A DNA stretch of 64,000 nt from Lonicera japonica (taxonomy: Eukaryota > Streptophyta > Magnoliopsida > Dipsacales > Caprifoliaceae): contig CM038470.1 in the NCBI GenBank assembly GCA_021464415.1, positions 12,412,394 to 12,476,393 of the forward strand, in the 5' to 3' direction. Positions 10,701 through 22,163 of the stretch are shown here, piece after piece. How positions within the stretch are numbered: the first letter of the stretch is position 1; each line of letters starts with the position of its first letter. Both the position numbers and the translations under genes were made by a program. The notes under the pieces are model-generated. The model was not told the origin of the DNA. It saw nothing but the letters and a program-made list of their open reading frames with translations, and made no database searches.

Positions 10701-11960
10701 ATGGTATAAATACCAAATCCACTAACAAATCTATATCGGAAGATTTTACGTTCCAGAGTTTTTCTCAACCCTCTCCTCTCTTATCCTATCAAAACAATGG
10801 GTACTCCACTTTGTCATGAACAAGGATTTTTTTCTTCATCCCCCAAAAAGTCTTTTTTCTCTGTACACAATAGTTTGGTTATCATGCAACAGAATTACAA
10901 TGTTTGATCACAGATTCATTGAAAGATTTACTTGGAGACTAGTGAGGCACGTCAAATATATTTATATATATATATATATACACGTATATATCATATTCAT
11001 AAGATAAAATATGAATAGATGCTTTTAAAAACAAACATGGGCAGTAGCCCTGTTGCATGCAGCTATGCGTAGATTTGTCCTGCTAGGCACATTCTAGAAT
11101 TTGGTTTTTTATTTCCCTAATAAATGACAAAACAATTTTTATAATTAATTTGATATGAAAATATTAGCACTTCACGTGAGTTCTCTAGCAATTCAATACG
11201 ATTTTTTTGGCAATTTCAGTGAAACTTTTCTTGTATTTCACACCATATTTTAAAGTAGTTTCACAGTAAAGCATATTTTCACACCAGATAACATGTTCCA
11301 ATATGATTTTCAGGCACACGTTATTTGCATTAAATTGTGCCAATTATTAATATGATCACATGTAATTTTGGGTTAATCCTCTTTTTCTTTTGGACATACT
11401 TATTTAAATGCTCATTAGCCGCACTATGACTAAACCAAGAGAATTAAAATTTATAAAAATACTAATAGCATTTAAATCTGTGAGACGACTTAAAACAATA
11501 TATGAATTTATAAGGATCCACGCATTATAAAAAGTCAATCATAAACTTTTTAAAATGTGAATTGAATGTAAAGATATGAATATTTTAAAACTGAAGTTTA
11601 CGGTACTTACTTGTTGCCCTTAATCTTGAACCAAGCTTCAGCACAATTTCTGTGAGCAGCACCCAAATCATCCTTACAAGAACAACCCAATTGAATTGAA
11701 ACCCCAGCAGATTCTTGATTCTCTACATCTAACCTCATATGACAAATCCTACAATCCCTTTCAGATTTCGCCAGATGTACCTTTTCCGGTGGGACCACCC
11801 CACTTTCCACCTCCACATCCACAGAAGACTGCGAAGCACAGGATTCCCTCTTCTCCGAGGCCTCCACAATCTCCGTCCCACTGGCCTGAGAGGGGGCGGC
11901 GGAGTGGCGGCCGCCACCACCGTCTTCTAAATCGACATGGGTGTTGTTTGAAGTTGCCAT
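7400..11960 (-). CDS. RING-CH (RINGv) E3 ubiquitin-ligase-like membrane protein, two exons
   Basis: Exon 1 is 11960-11611 and exon 2 is 7634-7400, both minus strand. The donor AACAA|GTAAGT and acceptor TTCTCAG|GACG join a codon split 2+1 and give 194 residues ending VPSH. The protein has an acidic/Ser-rich N-terminus (1-65), then a complete C4HC3 RING-CH zinc domain: C70, C73, C93, C95, H103, C106, C119, C122, with W110 in the usual EAWFKIKGNK helix. A single hydrophobic segment follows (about 170-188, LNFMLACMVVAFVMSWLF). RING-CH proteins are E2-recruiting ubiquitin ligases, usually on endomembranes, so this is probably a small tail-anchored ligase. The intron (7635-11610, 3976 bp) splits the zinc domain between the sixth and seventh ligands; exon 1 alone cannot fold as RING-CH. 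A tRNA gene and a MITE lie in the intron. The exon join is inferred from sequence. Confidence 0.9.
7683..7763 (+). tRNA. tRNA-Leu (anticodon AAG)
   Basis: An 81-nt class II tRNA. Acceptor stem GTTGAGA pairs with TCTCAAC (7756-7762), followed by discriminator A. The anticodon stem CCAGA/TCTGG holds loop TTAAGGT, giving anticodon AAG. A short variable arm with a GAAA loop and a GTGGG/CCCAC T-stem with TTCAAAT loop complete the fold. Internal promoters are visible: A box TGGCCGAGTTGG and B box GGTTCAAATCC. A CAA sits just upstream and a TTTT Pol III stop at 7772-7775. No intron. It lies inside the intron of the RING-CH gene, on the opposite strand, 49 bp from that gene's exon 2 boundary. Confidence 0.96.
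7969..8440. mobile_element. Mutator-type MITE with perfect 9-bp TSD
   Basis: The left end GGGTGCTAGTAAAGGCACTC and the complemented right end GGGTGCTAATAAAAGCACCC form a terminal repeat of about 22 bp. Both sides carry the 9-bp duplication TTAGAAAAT (7960-7968, 8441-8449), diagnostic of Mutator-like transposition. 472 bp, no coding capacity, located inside the RING-CH intron. Confidence 0.88.
8450..10490. other. Remaining RING-CH intron, no recognised gene
   Basis: Holds a diverged direct repeat (CCATAAACAGAAT... near 9123 and again near 9208) and AT-rich DNA. Frames at 8441-8665 and 8872-9183 are not recognisable proteins. The two RING-CH exons join exactly, so no further coding exon is required here. 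Confidence 0.5.
10497..10735. repeat. MITE-like segment with repeated GGTATTCAATTAGGATT motifs
   Basis: GTATTCAATTAGGATT-type motifs recur at about 10552, 10593 and 10632, and the segment opens with GGGGTATTTAATTTAGAATC and closes near GGTATAAATACC. The shape suggests a small inverted-repeat element, but no clear target duplication is visible. Inside the RING-CH intron. Confidence 0.35.
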
Positions 11961-12062
11961 TTATTGGTAACTTTTCCCAGAAAAGCAGAATTTGTAAGAA
12001 AATAGTAAACGTGAGAGTTGTGTGATGGACAGGGACAAGACAAGAAGCTACAATGATGTCTT

Positions 12063-12084
12063 CCCTCCCTCCCTCCCACCCTCC
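12063..12084 (-). promoter_or_regulatory. G-quadruplex motif upstream of the RING-CH gene
   Basis: The minus (coding) strand has five GGG runs separated by single bases (plus-strand CCC runs at 12063, 12067, 12071, 12075, 12079). It lies about 105-125 bp upstream of the RING-CH ATG, in the likely leader or core promoter. Motif seen directly; any regulatory effect is inference. Confidence 0.6.
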
Positions 12085-12469
12085 TTGCTTTTATTTTAAT
12101 TAATAATTAAACAAAAAGTTCCACACAGAAAGAAAACTAATCAATTTCCCAAGGATTTAGTTTTGTACAACTTAAAAACTTTACCTTGAGCAAACGTTTC
12201 TTAACTTTTTGTTTTGTACACCTATAATTTCTGTCGGACATAAAACCCATTTATTCAATGTATCTTCTTAAAAAATAAAACGTGCTACACAAAATTGGAT
12301 TTTAATACACTCCTATAAAGGTAGTCTCCCCTCCATTTGATATTTATCCATCTTCTGTATTCTAATTTCTTTTTTAATTAGTTTTGAGTTACCAATTTGA
12401 ATTTTTAATTTTTTTTGGTTTGACACGACATGATATTACAAATTTCCATTTTAATAAACACATACTAAC

Positions 12470-12706
12470 AGGGGCAAAAACAAAATATTTACTCTTATTT
12501 AGATACAACAAAATACGATTAAAACGACTAGATATAATTTCCGCGACACAATTTTAATTTTGTGTTAAATTTGTTCTAAAATTTGAACACGAATGCAACA
12601 CGACACAACACTACATCGTATTAAAAATTCTTAACACAAACACGAATTATGTTGCTAATTTCATTTCATTTTATAACTTGTGTTTAAGTTGTTTTGAAAA
12701 TTATCG
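12470..12706. mobile_element. Degenerate hAT-like remnant
   Basis: Contains CGACACAA/AACACGAC repeats similar in style to the sub-terminal repeats of the hAT at 690-1402 and ends ATTATCGTCCCTA, resembling its right terminus. A left end at CAGGGGC (about 12470) is possible, but the flanks do not show an 8-bp duplication. Confidence 0.3.
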
Positions 12707-14546
12707 TCCCTAAAAAGAGGGGTTTGAATTCTATCTAGGACAACCTCGTCACCTTATCACATTTTTCTGTTATGGCCATTATAGGATTTTTTAAATTTTG
12801 ATTTGAATAATAATAACAATAATAATAATAATAATAATTAGACTTGACTTGCTAAATTAAGTGCTAATTTGATCATTTCTAGCATCCCCGTTCTCTCTCC
12901 TTTTTTGAAGATTGAACGCTATCTTTATATATAAATTAAAAGGGGAAATAGAGAAAGAAAAAGTTGTAAGCAAAATTTGCTTTTACTTTCTCGTAATTCC
13001 ACATGGGCAGCTTAATGGGTTATGACAAGGAAATGATGTTTAATAGGGTCTTTTTCACCTCAAAACCAACCACACTATGACTGTGTTAGACCTCTCAATG
13101 AATTAAATTTTGATATGAATTAAACGTATTTTTATCAAATATAGATTTAAAATTTCAATTTGATAATCCGATTACAATCTAAATTTGCTAATTTAATAAT
13201 GTAATGTAGTAAATATTGTTAGAAAATGGGTATAAAAATTACATTTTATACCATTTTGAAGGCAATTTTGTAATAAGACGACTTTGCACTCAGTTGTGAA
13301 AGTTTTTTATATATTCGTGTTCTCTTATGACAGTACATCGAAATCGTATAATTACATATTTAAAATGGTTAAGGGGTGAATGAGAAATTATCACTCAAAA
13401 TGAGCAAGTTAAAATGGAAAAATAAAATGAAAGTGAGAAGTCCCACGTTGAAAATAAATGCAAAGTTTAAAAGGCTTATAAGTGAACTCTTGAGATTGCC
13501 TTATTGAATGATTCAAGATAAGAGACTCTCTCTCGCGCGCGCATGGGGGGTGCAAATCACGAGTTGAAATAAGCCTACAACCAATGTAGCTCGTGCACGA
13601 ATGCTAGACCCGAAAAGCTAGCCTTGCGCGGTAGATTATTTCCATAATAAATAGATCGTTACTAACTTAAATATCGTCCATTTTGAGAGGTAAACATAAT
13701 AATATTCTTATGAAATTTGGTGGAGATGATCTATATAATGAGTAGATAATTTACTCCAAAAAAATAACTTCCCAATGTTTTTATGACAGAAAACCGTCGT
13801 AAAAAAGAGCAGTCCGTACGAACTGGTCAGTACCAGAAACGGATTATATATATATATATATATCAAATTATTAAGTTGAGTGGAATTGTTGTTAGACATT
13901 TGGAGCACTTATTTTGTTTTCAAGTCTAGACTAATGTTAAGCTATTTTTTGTATGTGTATTTTAGAATTATTAATACATTATTATTTTCTTCCTTCCACT
14001 ATATTGTTTGTTGTTGAAAGTTATCATATATTTATTTTTTTACAGTTAAAAAATAAAAATATTTTCTTAAAAAATTCAGATCCAATTATCGGATTATATA
14101 TCCATTATGTTCACAAAATCAGATATAGATTGGGTTATTAACAATTCGTCGAATTGGATTGAATTTTTTTCCTTAATGGGTCAACTCGAATTTAGGATAA
14201 TCCAATCAAAATCAAATCTATTGATATGTCTAATATGTGTTTACTATTATACTCTGGATAAAAGTTTAAAATGAATACAAACACAAATGTGTATTTATTA
14301 CGTCGTAATCTTAGCTTACTTTCATCTTAATTAGGTCCACGTCGTGACAACCTTTTTGATTTGAGTGATGAAAAATTGCCTTTTGAAGGAACTAGGAAAA
14401 TATCAATTTCAATTATTTATAAGTGTGATTTAAGCAGACAAGATTAAATTTCGTCAAAAGTGAAAGCTGGTTTAATGATAAAATTTTAAGGTACAAAATT
14501 TAAAGGTAAGGATTTGATTCCTATTACAAATAATTTTATGAAAAAG
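12707..14546. other. Intergenic stretch, no recognised gene
   Basis: Contains an (AAT)n run near 12808-12838, a (TA)n run near 13848-13863, and a block at about 13437-13650 with AGTCCCACGTTGAAAA, a CT/GC repeat and a TGCACGAATGCTAGACCC segment that looks like a decayed LTR. No coding sequence was recognised. Confidence 0.4.
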
Positions 14547-14555
14547 TAAAATAAT

Positions 14556-15408
14556 GGGAAAAAGGCAAATTAAATCTTGAAGTTACGGGTTAAATTCAAT
14601 TATTTCCTTGATATTCTAAAATCTTGAATGTCTCCCCTAAAGTTGCATAAAGGGTTTAATCATTCCTCCCGTTCTAAAACTGTCCATAATTCCATCCAAT
14701 TTTTTGACACTTAACCTTTTAAACTTTTAAAAATGACCCTTAAACCCCTTTAATTTGTATTTTAATAATATTTAATTCTATTTTTTTAACACCATTAACT
14801 TCGCCCACTTTTACTAAACCCACCTCCGACCACCTTCCCACCTTCGGCAATCCATTCACTTTCCTTGTACCACTGCCAACCACTCCTCTTTTCCTAAAAT
14901 CCACCATTAATATATATATATATATATATTCATTAAACCCACCTCCAGTCACCTTCATCAAACCCACTTCCGGTTATCCATTCCCCTTCCCCATACTACT
15001 ACTAACCATCCACATTTCCCCAAAATTCACCATTGATATATATTCATTAAACAGACATTCGACCATCCATTCTCCTTCCTAAAATCTACCATTGATATAT
15101 ATATATATGAAGGGTTATATTAATGTGTGCTATAAAGTCACATGTTACACACCTATAAATAAAAAAAATAAATTATAATATATATTCAAGTAGGCCCATA
15201 TTCTCGTGCAAAAGGTTAGTCTTTACATTCATAGTATAGTTAACATATGACCATAGGGCATATGTTAACATTTTTCATATATAAATATATACACACAAAA
15301 ACACACATAAATAAACACACCTAAGTTAAAAATAGGTTTGTATTTTAATGTGCATATACACATATATATGGTATATATCGATTATATACACACAAAACAT
15401 ATCTCTAT

Positions 15409-15440
<32 letters not shown>

Positions 15441-16018
15441 CATAGATCAAATAATTTATTAGATTTAGCATATAAAACACATTAAAATACAAGCCAACTT
15501 TTCACTTGTGTCTTTCTTCATGTGTGTGTTTATGTATATATATTAATGTCGGAAAAATAAGGATTACTGACACATACTTTGATAGCTTTGTTCGTTGTCG
15601 TTCTTAACCACGACAACATTATATATATATATGTATATTACCACCGCCTCAACCTTAACATCCTCTGTTTCCACCAATTTTTTAAATATATATGCATTGT
15701 ACGTATGTATTTGTGCCTATATATATAAAGAGATCATTATTAAAAAAAAATTAACACGTTTGTGTATGGGATTTGGGTGGGGGAGGGAAGGTGGGGAAAA
15801 GAGAGAGAGCAAGGGGTTAAGTATTAACAAAATATAAATTAAGAAGGGACGGGTTTAGTGTTACTTTTAAAAGTTTAGTTAAAAAATTTAGATGGAATTA
15901 CAAGAGGAAAAGGATTGATCCACTTATACAACTTTAAGGGAGACATTGATAATCTTAAAACATTATGGAAAGATTTGAAACTAGAACTATGCATCAAGGT
16001 CTAATTTACATTTTTCCC
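14556..16018. mobile_element. MULE-type non-autonomous element with long TIRs
   Basis: The left end GGGAAAAAGGCAAATTA and complemented right end GGGAAAAATGTAAATTA extend into an imperfect inverted repeat of about 150 bp (14556-14705 against 15870-16018). Flanks are TAAAATAAT (14547-14555) and CAAAATAAT (16019-16027), a 9-bp duplication with one mismatch. The interior (about 14800-15110) holds roughly three diverged direct repeats with CCACC, CCATTC and CACCATTRATATAT blocks, then AT microsatellites. No intact gene was found; the C-rich interior could be a captured, decayed fragment. Confidence 0.7.
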
Positions 16019-16311
16019 CAAAATAATAGGCAAACCTAAAATTCGAAATAACTTCAAAACGATTAAAATTAATCTTGATTTTATAGTATAATATAAATTT
16101 ACATCTACTTGAAGCATAAATCTGATTACAATTTTCACACTTGTCACCGTTGGGCTAGGAGGTACGCACTGAGTCCTAAGCGTACCCCCCTCGATCTTAG
16201 ATAATATCTGACATATATATAATAATTAAATATATATATATATATATATATTTAATATTATAATGATATTATGATACATTTGACCGGTCCATAAGTTAAA
16301 TACACTATTCT

Positions 16312-16478
16312 CTCCACCTCAAATTAAGAGTCTCATTTAAGATTTTATAAATTTTGTGAAAACACTAATTCAATTTAGTTAATTAGAGCACAAAATTACA
16401 AATAAAACAAAGCTTTCAATTTTAGAAATCTCAAAAAGAAAAGTCCCAAGTGTCACTCTTAATTTAAGACACACGGAG
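16312..16478. mobile_element. Stowaway-like MITE
   Basis: Ends CTCCACCTCAAATTAAGAGT and (complement) CTCCGTGTGTCTTAAATTAA match the CTCC...AATTAAGAGT terminus common to eudicot Stowaway MITEs. About 167 bp. The TA duplication is plausible but not distinctive in this AT-rich context. Confidence 0.6.
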
Positions 16479-16849
16479 TTAATAGTTATTATCTAAGCAA
16501 ATAATTCTATTTCACCTTTTTTGCATGCGACCTCCAAAATTTTCTTTAGCAACAAGTATAACCTTATTTGTTTATACAACTTCTTTAACGTTGTTTGTAC
16601 TTTTAATATTTATTTTTGTTCTTGTTGATGTTAAAAACTGGAAGGGTATTTTAGACACCACAATCAAATGATCGGATCAAATGATTGATACAATAAATAC
16701 AACAAACTAAAGGAGTCAAATATGTATAGATGAGGTTGGCATTGTATGAAGATACGGGTTAATCCTCCTCAATGGAATAAAGCTAGGAGATCAGTTTGCT
16801 TTGTATTGATGATAAACAAATAAGTATTAAAAACTCACAAAAGCCTCTA

Positions 16850-17500
16850 TAAATATTCTATCCTCACAATGTTACAATAAAAGTGTTCTCAGGCTACACA
16901 AGTTTTGGCTTCTCTATTCTAAGAGCTATACCGAGTGCCCCGAGCTTTTATTTCCCTCTTGTCTTTTTGCTATTGAATGCTAGATTCTCTTTATTCTTAT
17001 GTGTTTCTAGTTGTTGTTAGGTTGTTGAGAGAAATAAATGATTTTTGTATATATATGATTGAGAGAAAACGTGCGGCCAGAGCTCCCAGAACAGGTATGG
17101 AGCCATACTTTGATTATCACTAACTCTGACATTGCTTCTCCAAAATTTTTGGTGCATTAAATATAATTGGTGTGCATTTAATGATGATGGGGAGAGTTCT
17201 GCGCGTTCTGCAAAACAGATGCCAGTCGCCCATACTTCTGCCAACCATTATGGCAGAATGGTTTAGGCGAGAGGGAGCTCCAAAGCTCGTTGAAAGAGCT
17301 CTGGATCCCGAGCTCCGCAATTCGCTGTACGTAAAACTTTCGAGTGGGTGTCCAATTTGTGAAGGGATCTATCCTTCTTGTAGTGACTCAACATGGTTCC
17401 TCTTAGCTCCTCTCGCTGAGGCAGGCCTGATTACTGATGTGGACAGCCACGTGTTAGCTTGTGATTGGCGAGGCAAATTGGATTAATAATTTGCACCATC
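16850..17500 (-). mobile_element. Probable LTR remnant of a retrotransposon
   Basis: A block of higher GC content than its surroundings. Read on the minus strand it has an LTR layout: CACGTGGC-containing U3, a TATATATACAAAAATCATT TATA region (about 17041-17060), and a U5-like part with a CTCGGGGCACTCGG motif. A similar CTCGGCACTCGG motif occurs in the LTR-like block at 44692-45267. No TG...CA ends with matching 5-bp flanks could be fixed. The frame 17172-17486 lies inside it and is not recognised. Confidence 0.35.
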
Positions 17501-18045
17501 AATTCTTATAATAGTAAAGATGGACAAATGAATCTCAAAAGAATTTTTAATTTATCACATTACTAAAATTTGTACACAAATTGTCAAAAGAATTTCAAAA
17601 GAGTTTTTACACAAATTAAAAAGGCCTATTTTTGACATAGTAGTTTTTAATTTGTCACATTACTATAATTTGTAGCTAGAACTAAAAAGTCAATCTTGCA
17701 GTATTTTTATTTTCGTACCCCATTAATAAAAGAGTAATGCTACACTTAATTACAAATCTTACTATCTGTTCTTATCGAGTGTATTACATGAATTGTACTC
17801 TTATTGTATTTTGTAAAAATACAACCTATATAATGCACCAAATTTAAGATTTGTAAAAAAGAAGAATATTTTCCTTAATAAAATGAGGATCTTGCTAGCG
17901 TAAAAGATGCTGTAAGTTTTTAAACTTACAGACAATTTTCAACCATAAATTTGATAAAGATATCCACTCTAGCTTAAACTTTTATTTAGTTTTGAAATAA
18001 AAATCTACTATCATTAAATTAATAATTAAAAAATTAAGACTAAAT
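17501..18045. other. AT-rich intergenic DNA
   Basis: No gene, RNA or bounded element recognised. Short direct repeats of TAGTTTTTAATTTGTCACAT type occur near 17540-17660. Confidence 0.4.
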
Positions 18046-18525
18046 TTTGTCTTTTACACAAATTCACCCATTTGACAGATGTATTAAATTTAAATTAGAT
18101 TTCTCGATTACCAATTAGAAATATAATACGCTCAAGTATATAATTTTATATTTTATGTTTATAGAGAGGCTTTAAAACTAAAGATATTAAACTATTAAAA
18201 GATGTTAAGTGAATTCAACAGTAAAATTTGTATAATCAATTTGGAACATCCAAAAAAGTTGGACTTTTACATAAATTCACCGATCTAACATTTGCATCAA
18301 TGTTAAATTGGATTTCTCTATTTCCAATTATAAATAGCCATCTGACATTTGCATTAATGTTAAATTGGATTTCTCCATTACCAATAATAAATAGGATATG
18401 CTCAAATATATAATATTTTCTTTTACATTTATAAAAGACGCTTTAAAACTATTAAAAGATGTTAAGTGAACCAACGCTAAATTTGAGAAACTCAATTTGG
18501 GATATCTAAAAAAATTTGAATTCTT
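18046..18525 (+). repeat. Diverged tandem duplication, about 220-bp unit
   Basis: A unit running from TTTTACACAAATTCACC (about 18051) through GATGTTAAGTGAA to CATCCAAAAAAG is repeated from TTTTACATAAATTCACC (about 18267). A smaller inner duplication (ACATTTGCATYAATGTTAAA at 18288 and 18346) sits in the second copy. Confidence 0.7.
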
Positions 18526-18603
18526 AATTTTTGATATCATAAAAAATACTGCATGACTATGTTATGTCCCATCCATTTTTAGATTTATAAATTTAACTAT
18601 TAA

Positions 18604-18902
18604 ATCTCTGTTTGATTACAATATAAAATATGAAAAAGAAAAACACTTGATTTATGTGAGAGGTTGAAAAAAATTGTTGAGTCATGTTGTAAGATGTCTT
18701 CTTACTTTTTAATTTTTTTTCCTATGGAAAAAATTTATTTGGGGGTTGAGGAAAAAAAATGAAAGATGAAGGACAAATACCCATAAAATGACCATGAGAG
18801 GGAGAGCATCTCATCACATGCCTCAACTTATTTTATAACTTCTCACACAAATCAAGTAATTTTTTTTTTTTTTTTTTTGTCATATTATTATCAAATGGAA
18901 CC
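18604..18902. mobile_element. Tourist-like MITE (family A), TAA TSD
   Basis: Bounded by TAA on both sides (18601-18603, 18903-18905). Ends ATCTCTGTTTGATTACAA and, complemented, GGTTCCATTTGATAATAA. The interior (TTGGGGGTTGAGG, GAGAGCATCTCATCACATGC, TCAACTTATTTT) is shared with the two elements at 22164-22766, so all three belong to one family. Confidence 0.75.
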
Positions 18903-18929
18903 TAAATGAAATAACTAATATTGGTCCCT

Positions 18930-19330
18930 CAAATATTGTTTAAAGTGAATGCATCTATCTTTTAGGGGTTAAAAATGTTAATAATATAAATATAGGGTGA
19001 AAGTTGGGTCATAAAAATATTATTTAAAGTGATGTTTCTATTTTTAGGGGTTAAAATGTTAATAATATAAAGAAATGATAAAAGTTGAGAATTACAAAAC
19101 TTAAAAGCTTATGCAGTCAAAGTATTTAACCAAATATATGACCACAATTCATCTGCATGTTTTCCACTTATTTTTAGAGATGCATTATTTTTAATTTTAG
19201 GGGTTAAAATGTTAATAATATAAAGATATGATAAAAGTTGATCATTACAAAACTTAAAAACTTATTCAATTAAAATATTTGACCAAATATGTGACATTAA
19301 TTCCTCTGTATGTTTTCCACATAATTTTAT
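18930..19330 (+). repeat. Diverged tandem repeats with GGGGTTAAAATGTTAATAATAT core
   Basis: The core TTAGGGGTTAAAATGTTAAT followed by AATATAAA occurs at about 18962, 19047 and 19197. Longer similarity (ACAAAACTTAAAARCTTAT, TTTTCCACWTA) links the last two copies with a spacing of about 150 bp. Confidence 0.7.
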
Positions 19331-20280
19331 GGTTCCATTTTCCATAAAATTATGCGTATGTCCCGGTTGGGCTTGCCACATTCAGCTCCAGAAATCTGTC
19401 AATTCGGTTGTTGTTTTATATTGAGGGGCACCGAATTATTTATACCTATTGAAATTTTTATGCTCCTGGGCCAAAAAAGGGCTACAAATTGGCCCAAAAG
19501 AATATTTTGATATCATACGCAGGTTTACTAGTAAAACTAAATTCGGCCCATCCATAAATGCACAATGCAATAGGACTCGCATATAATTAACAAAAAACTA
19601 AAATAATAAGAAATCCACTGATTCAACTCTCTTGAAGTAGAGTTTAAATCTTTTTGCGATAGCCGTTTTTCTTTTGAAAAATACTATTGTAAGATTAAAA
19701 TTGCAATGAATCAATAACAAACTAGATCAGGGGAATAATCACTAAATTTCTAATTTTGACGCACCACAGGAGTCAAACTCTTAATTCTCTCCTATTTTTA
19801 GCATTTATGTCAGCCAACATTACGACTATGTGCTACTAGATTATCGACAGTAAAATAATCTAATTATTGAAGTCTGGAATTTGAAAATAAAACAAGAAAC
19901 AGTGATGCCTAGAACGACGGTACCTGCAGATCAATTTAGGCCCAAGGCAGTAGGGACATCATCTTCCTAACAGCCCAAAATTGGAATCTATTAAAGATCA
20001 ATAGGCCCACTTAGTTGTCGGTCTACTTTAGATTTTTTTTTTTATTCTTCTATATTTATGGAGTCAGACTCTTTTATAATATTACAAACATTTGGGTCTA
20101 TTGCCCACATCAAATAACAGTACTACTAATTAATAATATTAAGGTAGGGCACCTATTTTATGATCCAAATAATGCCAAAATTGTGTGGTATTTGAACAAA
20201 TATATATTTGGAAGAACCTTTGTTATTGGGCCCCAAATTATTTAACAATTAACAAATTATTAATTTAAATTTGGCCCCAC
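19331..20280. other. Non-coding stretch with clustered GGCCCA motifs
   Basis: GGCCCA/TGGGCC (site II-like) hexamers occur at 19467, 19491, 19545, 19939, 20004 and 20227, plus AGCCCA at 19972. In plants these motifs often lie in promoters of growth-related genes and bind TCP factors, but no gene was recognised beside them. Confidence 0.4.
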
Positions 20281-22160
20281 TACCTCTTATTGTAGAGAGG
20301 TAGCTAGGACGATGACAATCAAATTATGTTGGTGTTGACATAACAACTAAAATATTAGCCTTAGGAATGATTCGGGTCATATCTTTCTACGTTATGTTAT
20401 GACTAAATGAAAATATAGGATATTGTGGCATTTTTGCACATGTTTTTGTTAAATTTTCATTGTCTTTTGGATTATATAATACAGATATAGCAAAGTTTTA
20501 CTTTTTTTTATATCTGTATTTGTGACCGTGACTATTTTTGACGATATTGTTTTTTTTTTTGTATTTGTATTTGTCTTCATTTCAAGAATTAAACAAGTGT
20601 ATTTATCTTTATCATAAAAGAGCAATGACTCATTTATTTATTTCTTGAAGCAAATTCATGGTTTGGGAAGGGTCGGGGAGATCTGAAATCTGGTTCATTA
20701 TATCTTTTGCCATTTTAGACCATCAAGTGGATCTAGGAAGCCAATTTTTTTTTAAATACAATAAACGTTTATGGGTATGATTTAAATTATTCAATTTCTT
20801 TCTATCCAATAGTTGCCTTTCAATTTGCATACCACTCAACATTACAATAACTGAGTCTATTATTTTTTAGTTTTTTTACCAAAATTTCATAGCTCAGTGC
20901 TAGTATGTGTTGGTTGGCCTCTGAGAGAGATTTAGAGTTCGAATTTGATTGTTGTGACTAAAAAATTAGATAAATAAAAACTCTTAACATTAATGTCACC
21001 AATGAGTAATGAAGTAAACTACAAACAGAAATTGCAAGTTATACCTTTTCTTTCTTATGTATTGCTAGTGGTAGGTCTGTCTCTAAATTCAACAATTCAA
21101 AGTTTTCCAAATAAGTGGAAAGCTAAAAGTAAGTAACAGTTTAATGTCCACCCATTTTTGTCAAAGCTAGATCAACCTAAATTCAAATTAATCTTTCAAG
21201 TGTGACTGGTTCAACTTTGCTCCTTTCACATTTATCTTTTTGGTGCTGTAAGCTTTTGATTCGCCAAACTAAACTTTGAGTCTAAGTTCTCAATCTAAAA
21301 GAATGTTAGTGTTGGAATTAATCATTATTACTATGTTGCTACAAAGGTGTCACACGGTAGACCTTAATGACCTACTTTTACGAGTAACATATACTGTGAC
21401 GGATTTAAAATTAATTTTAAATTTGAAGGAGTCAAAGTACAAGTATAATTATTATTTTTTTGACATAAAATTAATTTACACCAAGACGGCAAGACGTACT
21501 TAAAATAAACTAATTAAAAAAGATCTGCAATTATCACAGATTCACACAGTATTTTCTCCATATATATGTATTAGCAAATCACATTGCTTGTAAGATTTGA
21601 ATTTTTATTTATATATTTTTCCTTCTTTTTGTTAAGAGAAGTTCCACATGAGCCCAAAATGTAATGAATTTTACATATAGAAAAAATTTATGAAGGCACC
21701 CAATAAGATATAGCATGTTAATATAACAAGTAACACTATTACTACTCAAATTTTCGAAAATCTAACAAGACCGAGCCTCTCTTAGATCTGTCACTAAATA
21801 TATAGATGCAGCACTAATCAATTTATTTTAAAAGTATGCACTTCAAATGATGTAATAAATTAAAAATGTATTAATTGGCACATGGGATCTTCTTTCAAAA
21901 AAAAATTACTTATATATTTGTCGCATAATCGTTTGTTTATTTTGTAACACTTTCTAGTTTATAAGAAAATATTTGGTTGGTGTTGTAAACAGAGTAACAA
22001 CACTTTACTTTTATGCTTTTCCACAACCTGATGCAAATCAAATGTACAGTGTAAAAAAGAGCATTTAATTTTATACACACCACCATTACCGCTCTTTTTT
22101 CAGCACCTCTAACCCTTTCGCATTTATTTAATACCACAAGTCAAGCAAAGAATAAAACAT
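20281..22160. other. Intergenic stretch, possible decayed SINE
   Basis: At 20890-20947 TAGCTCAGTGCT and, about 45 bp on, GAGTTCGAATTTG resemble Pol III A and B boxes of a tRNA-derived SINE, but no tail or target duplication could be fixed. The rest is AT-rich without recognised genes; 21276-21503 is a chance frame. Confidence 0.35.
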
Positions 22161-22163
22161 TAA

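Noticed and set aside
11696..12025. 109-codon plus-strand frame
   Set aside because: Shadow of RING-CH exon 1 on the opposite strand.
12470..12706. Full hAT element call
   Set aside because: Only the right end and repeat style match; left end and 8-bp duplication are missing, so listed as a remnant only.
13437..13650. Solo LTR or Cassandra-type TRIM
   Set aside because: No TG..CA pair with matching flanks and no 5S-like sequence could be identified.
16877..16897. Possible miR398-like sequence (TGTTCTCAGG)
   Set aside because: Only about ten bases match and no partner arm is present; the context is an LTR remnant.
17172..17486. 104-codon plus-strand frame
   Set aside because: Lies within an LTR-like block that reads best on the minus strand; no recognisable motif.
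20886..20950. tRNA gene or intact SINE
   Set aside because: A- and B-box-like words are present but no cloverleaf, tail or target duplication.
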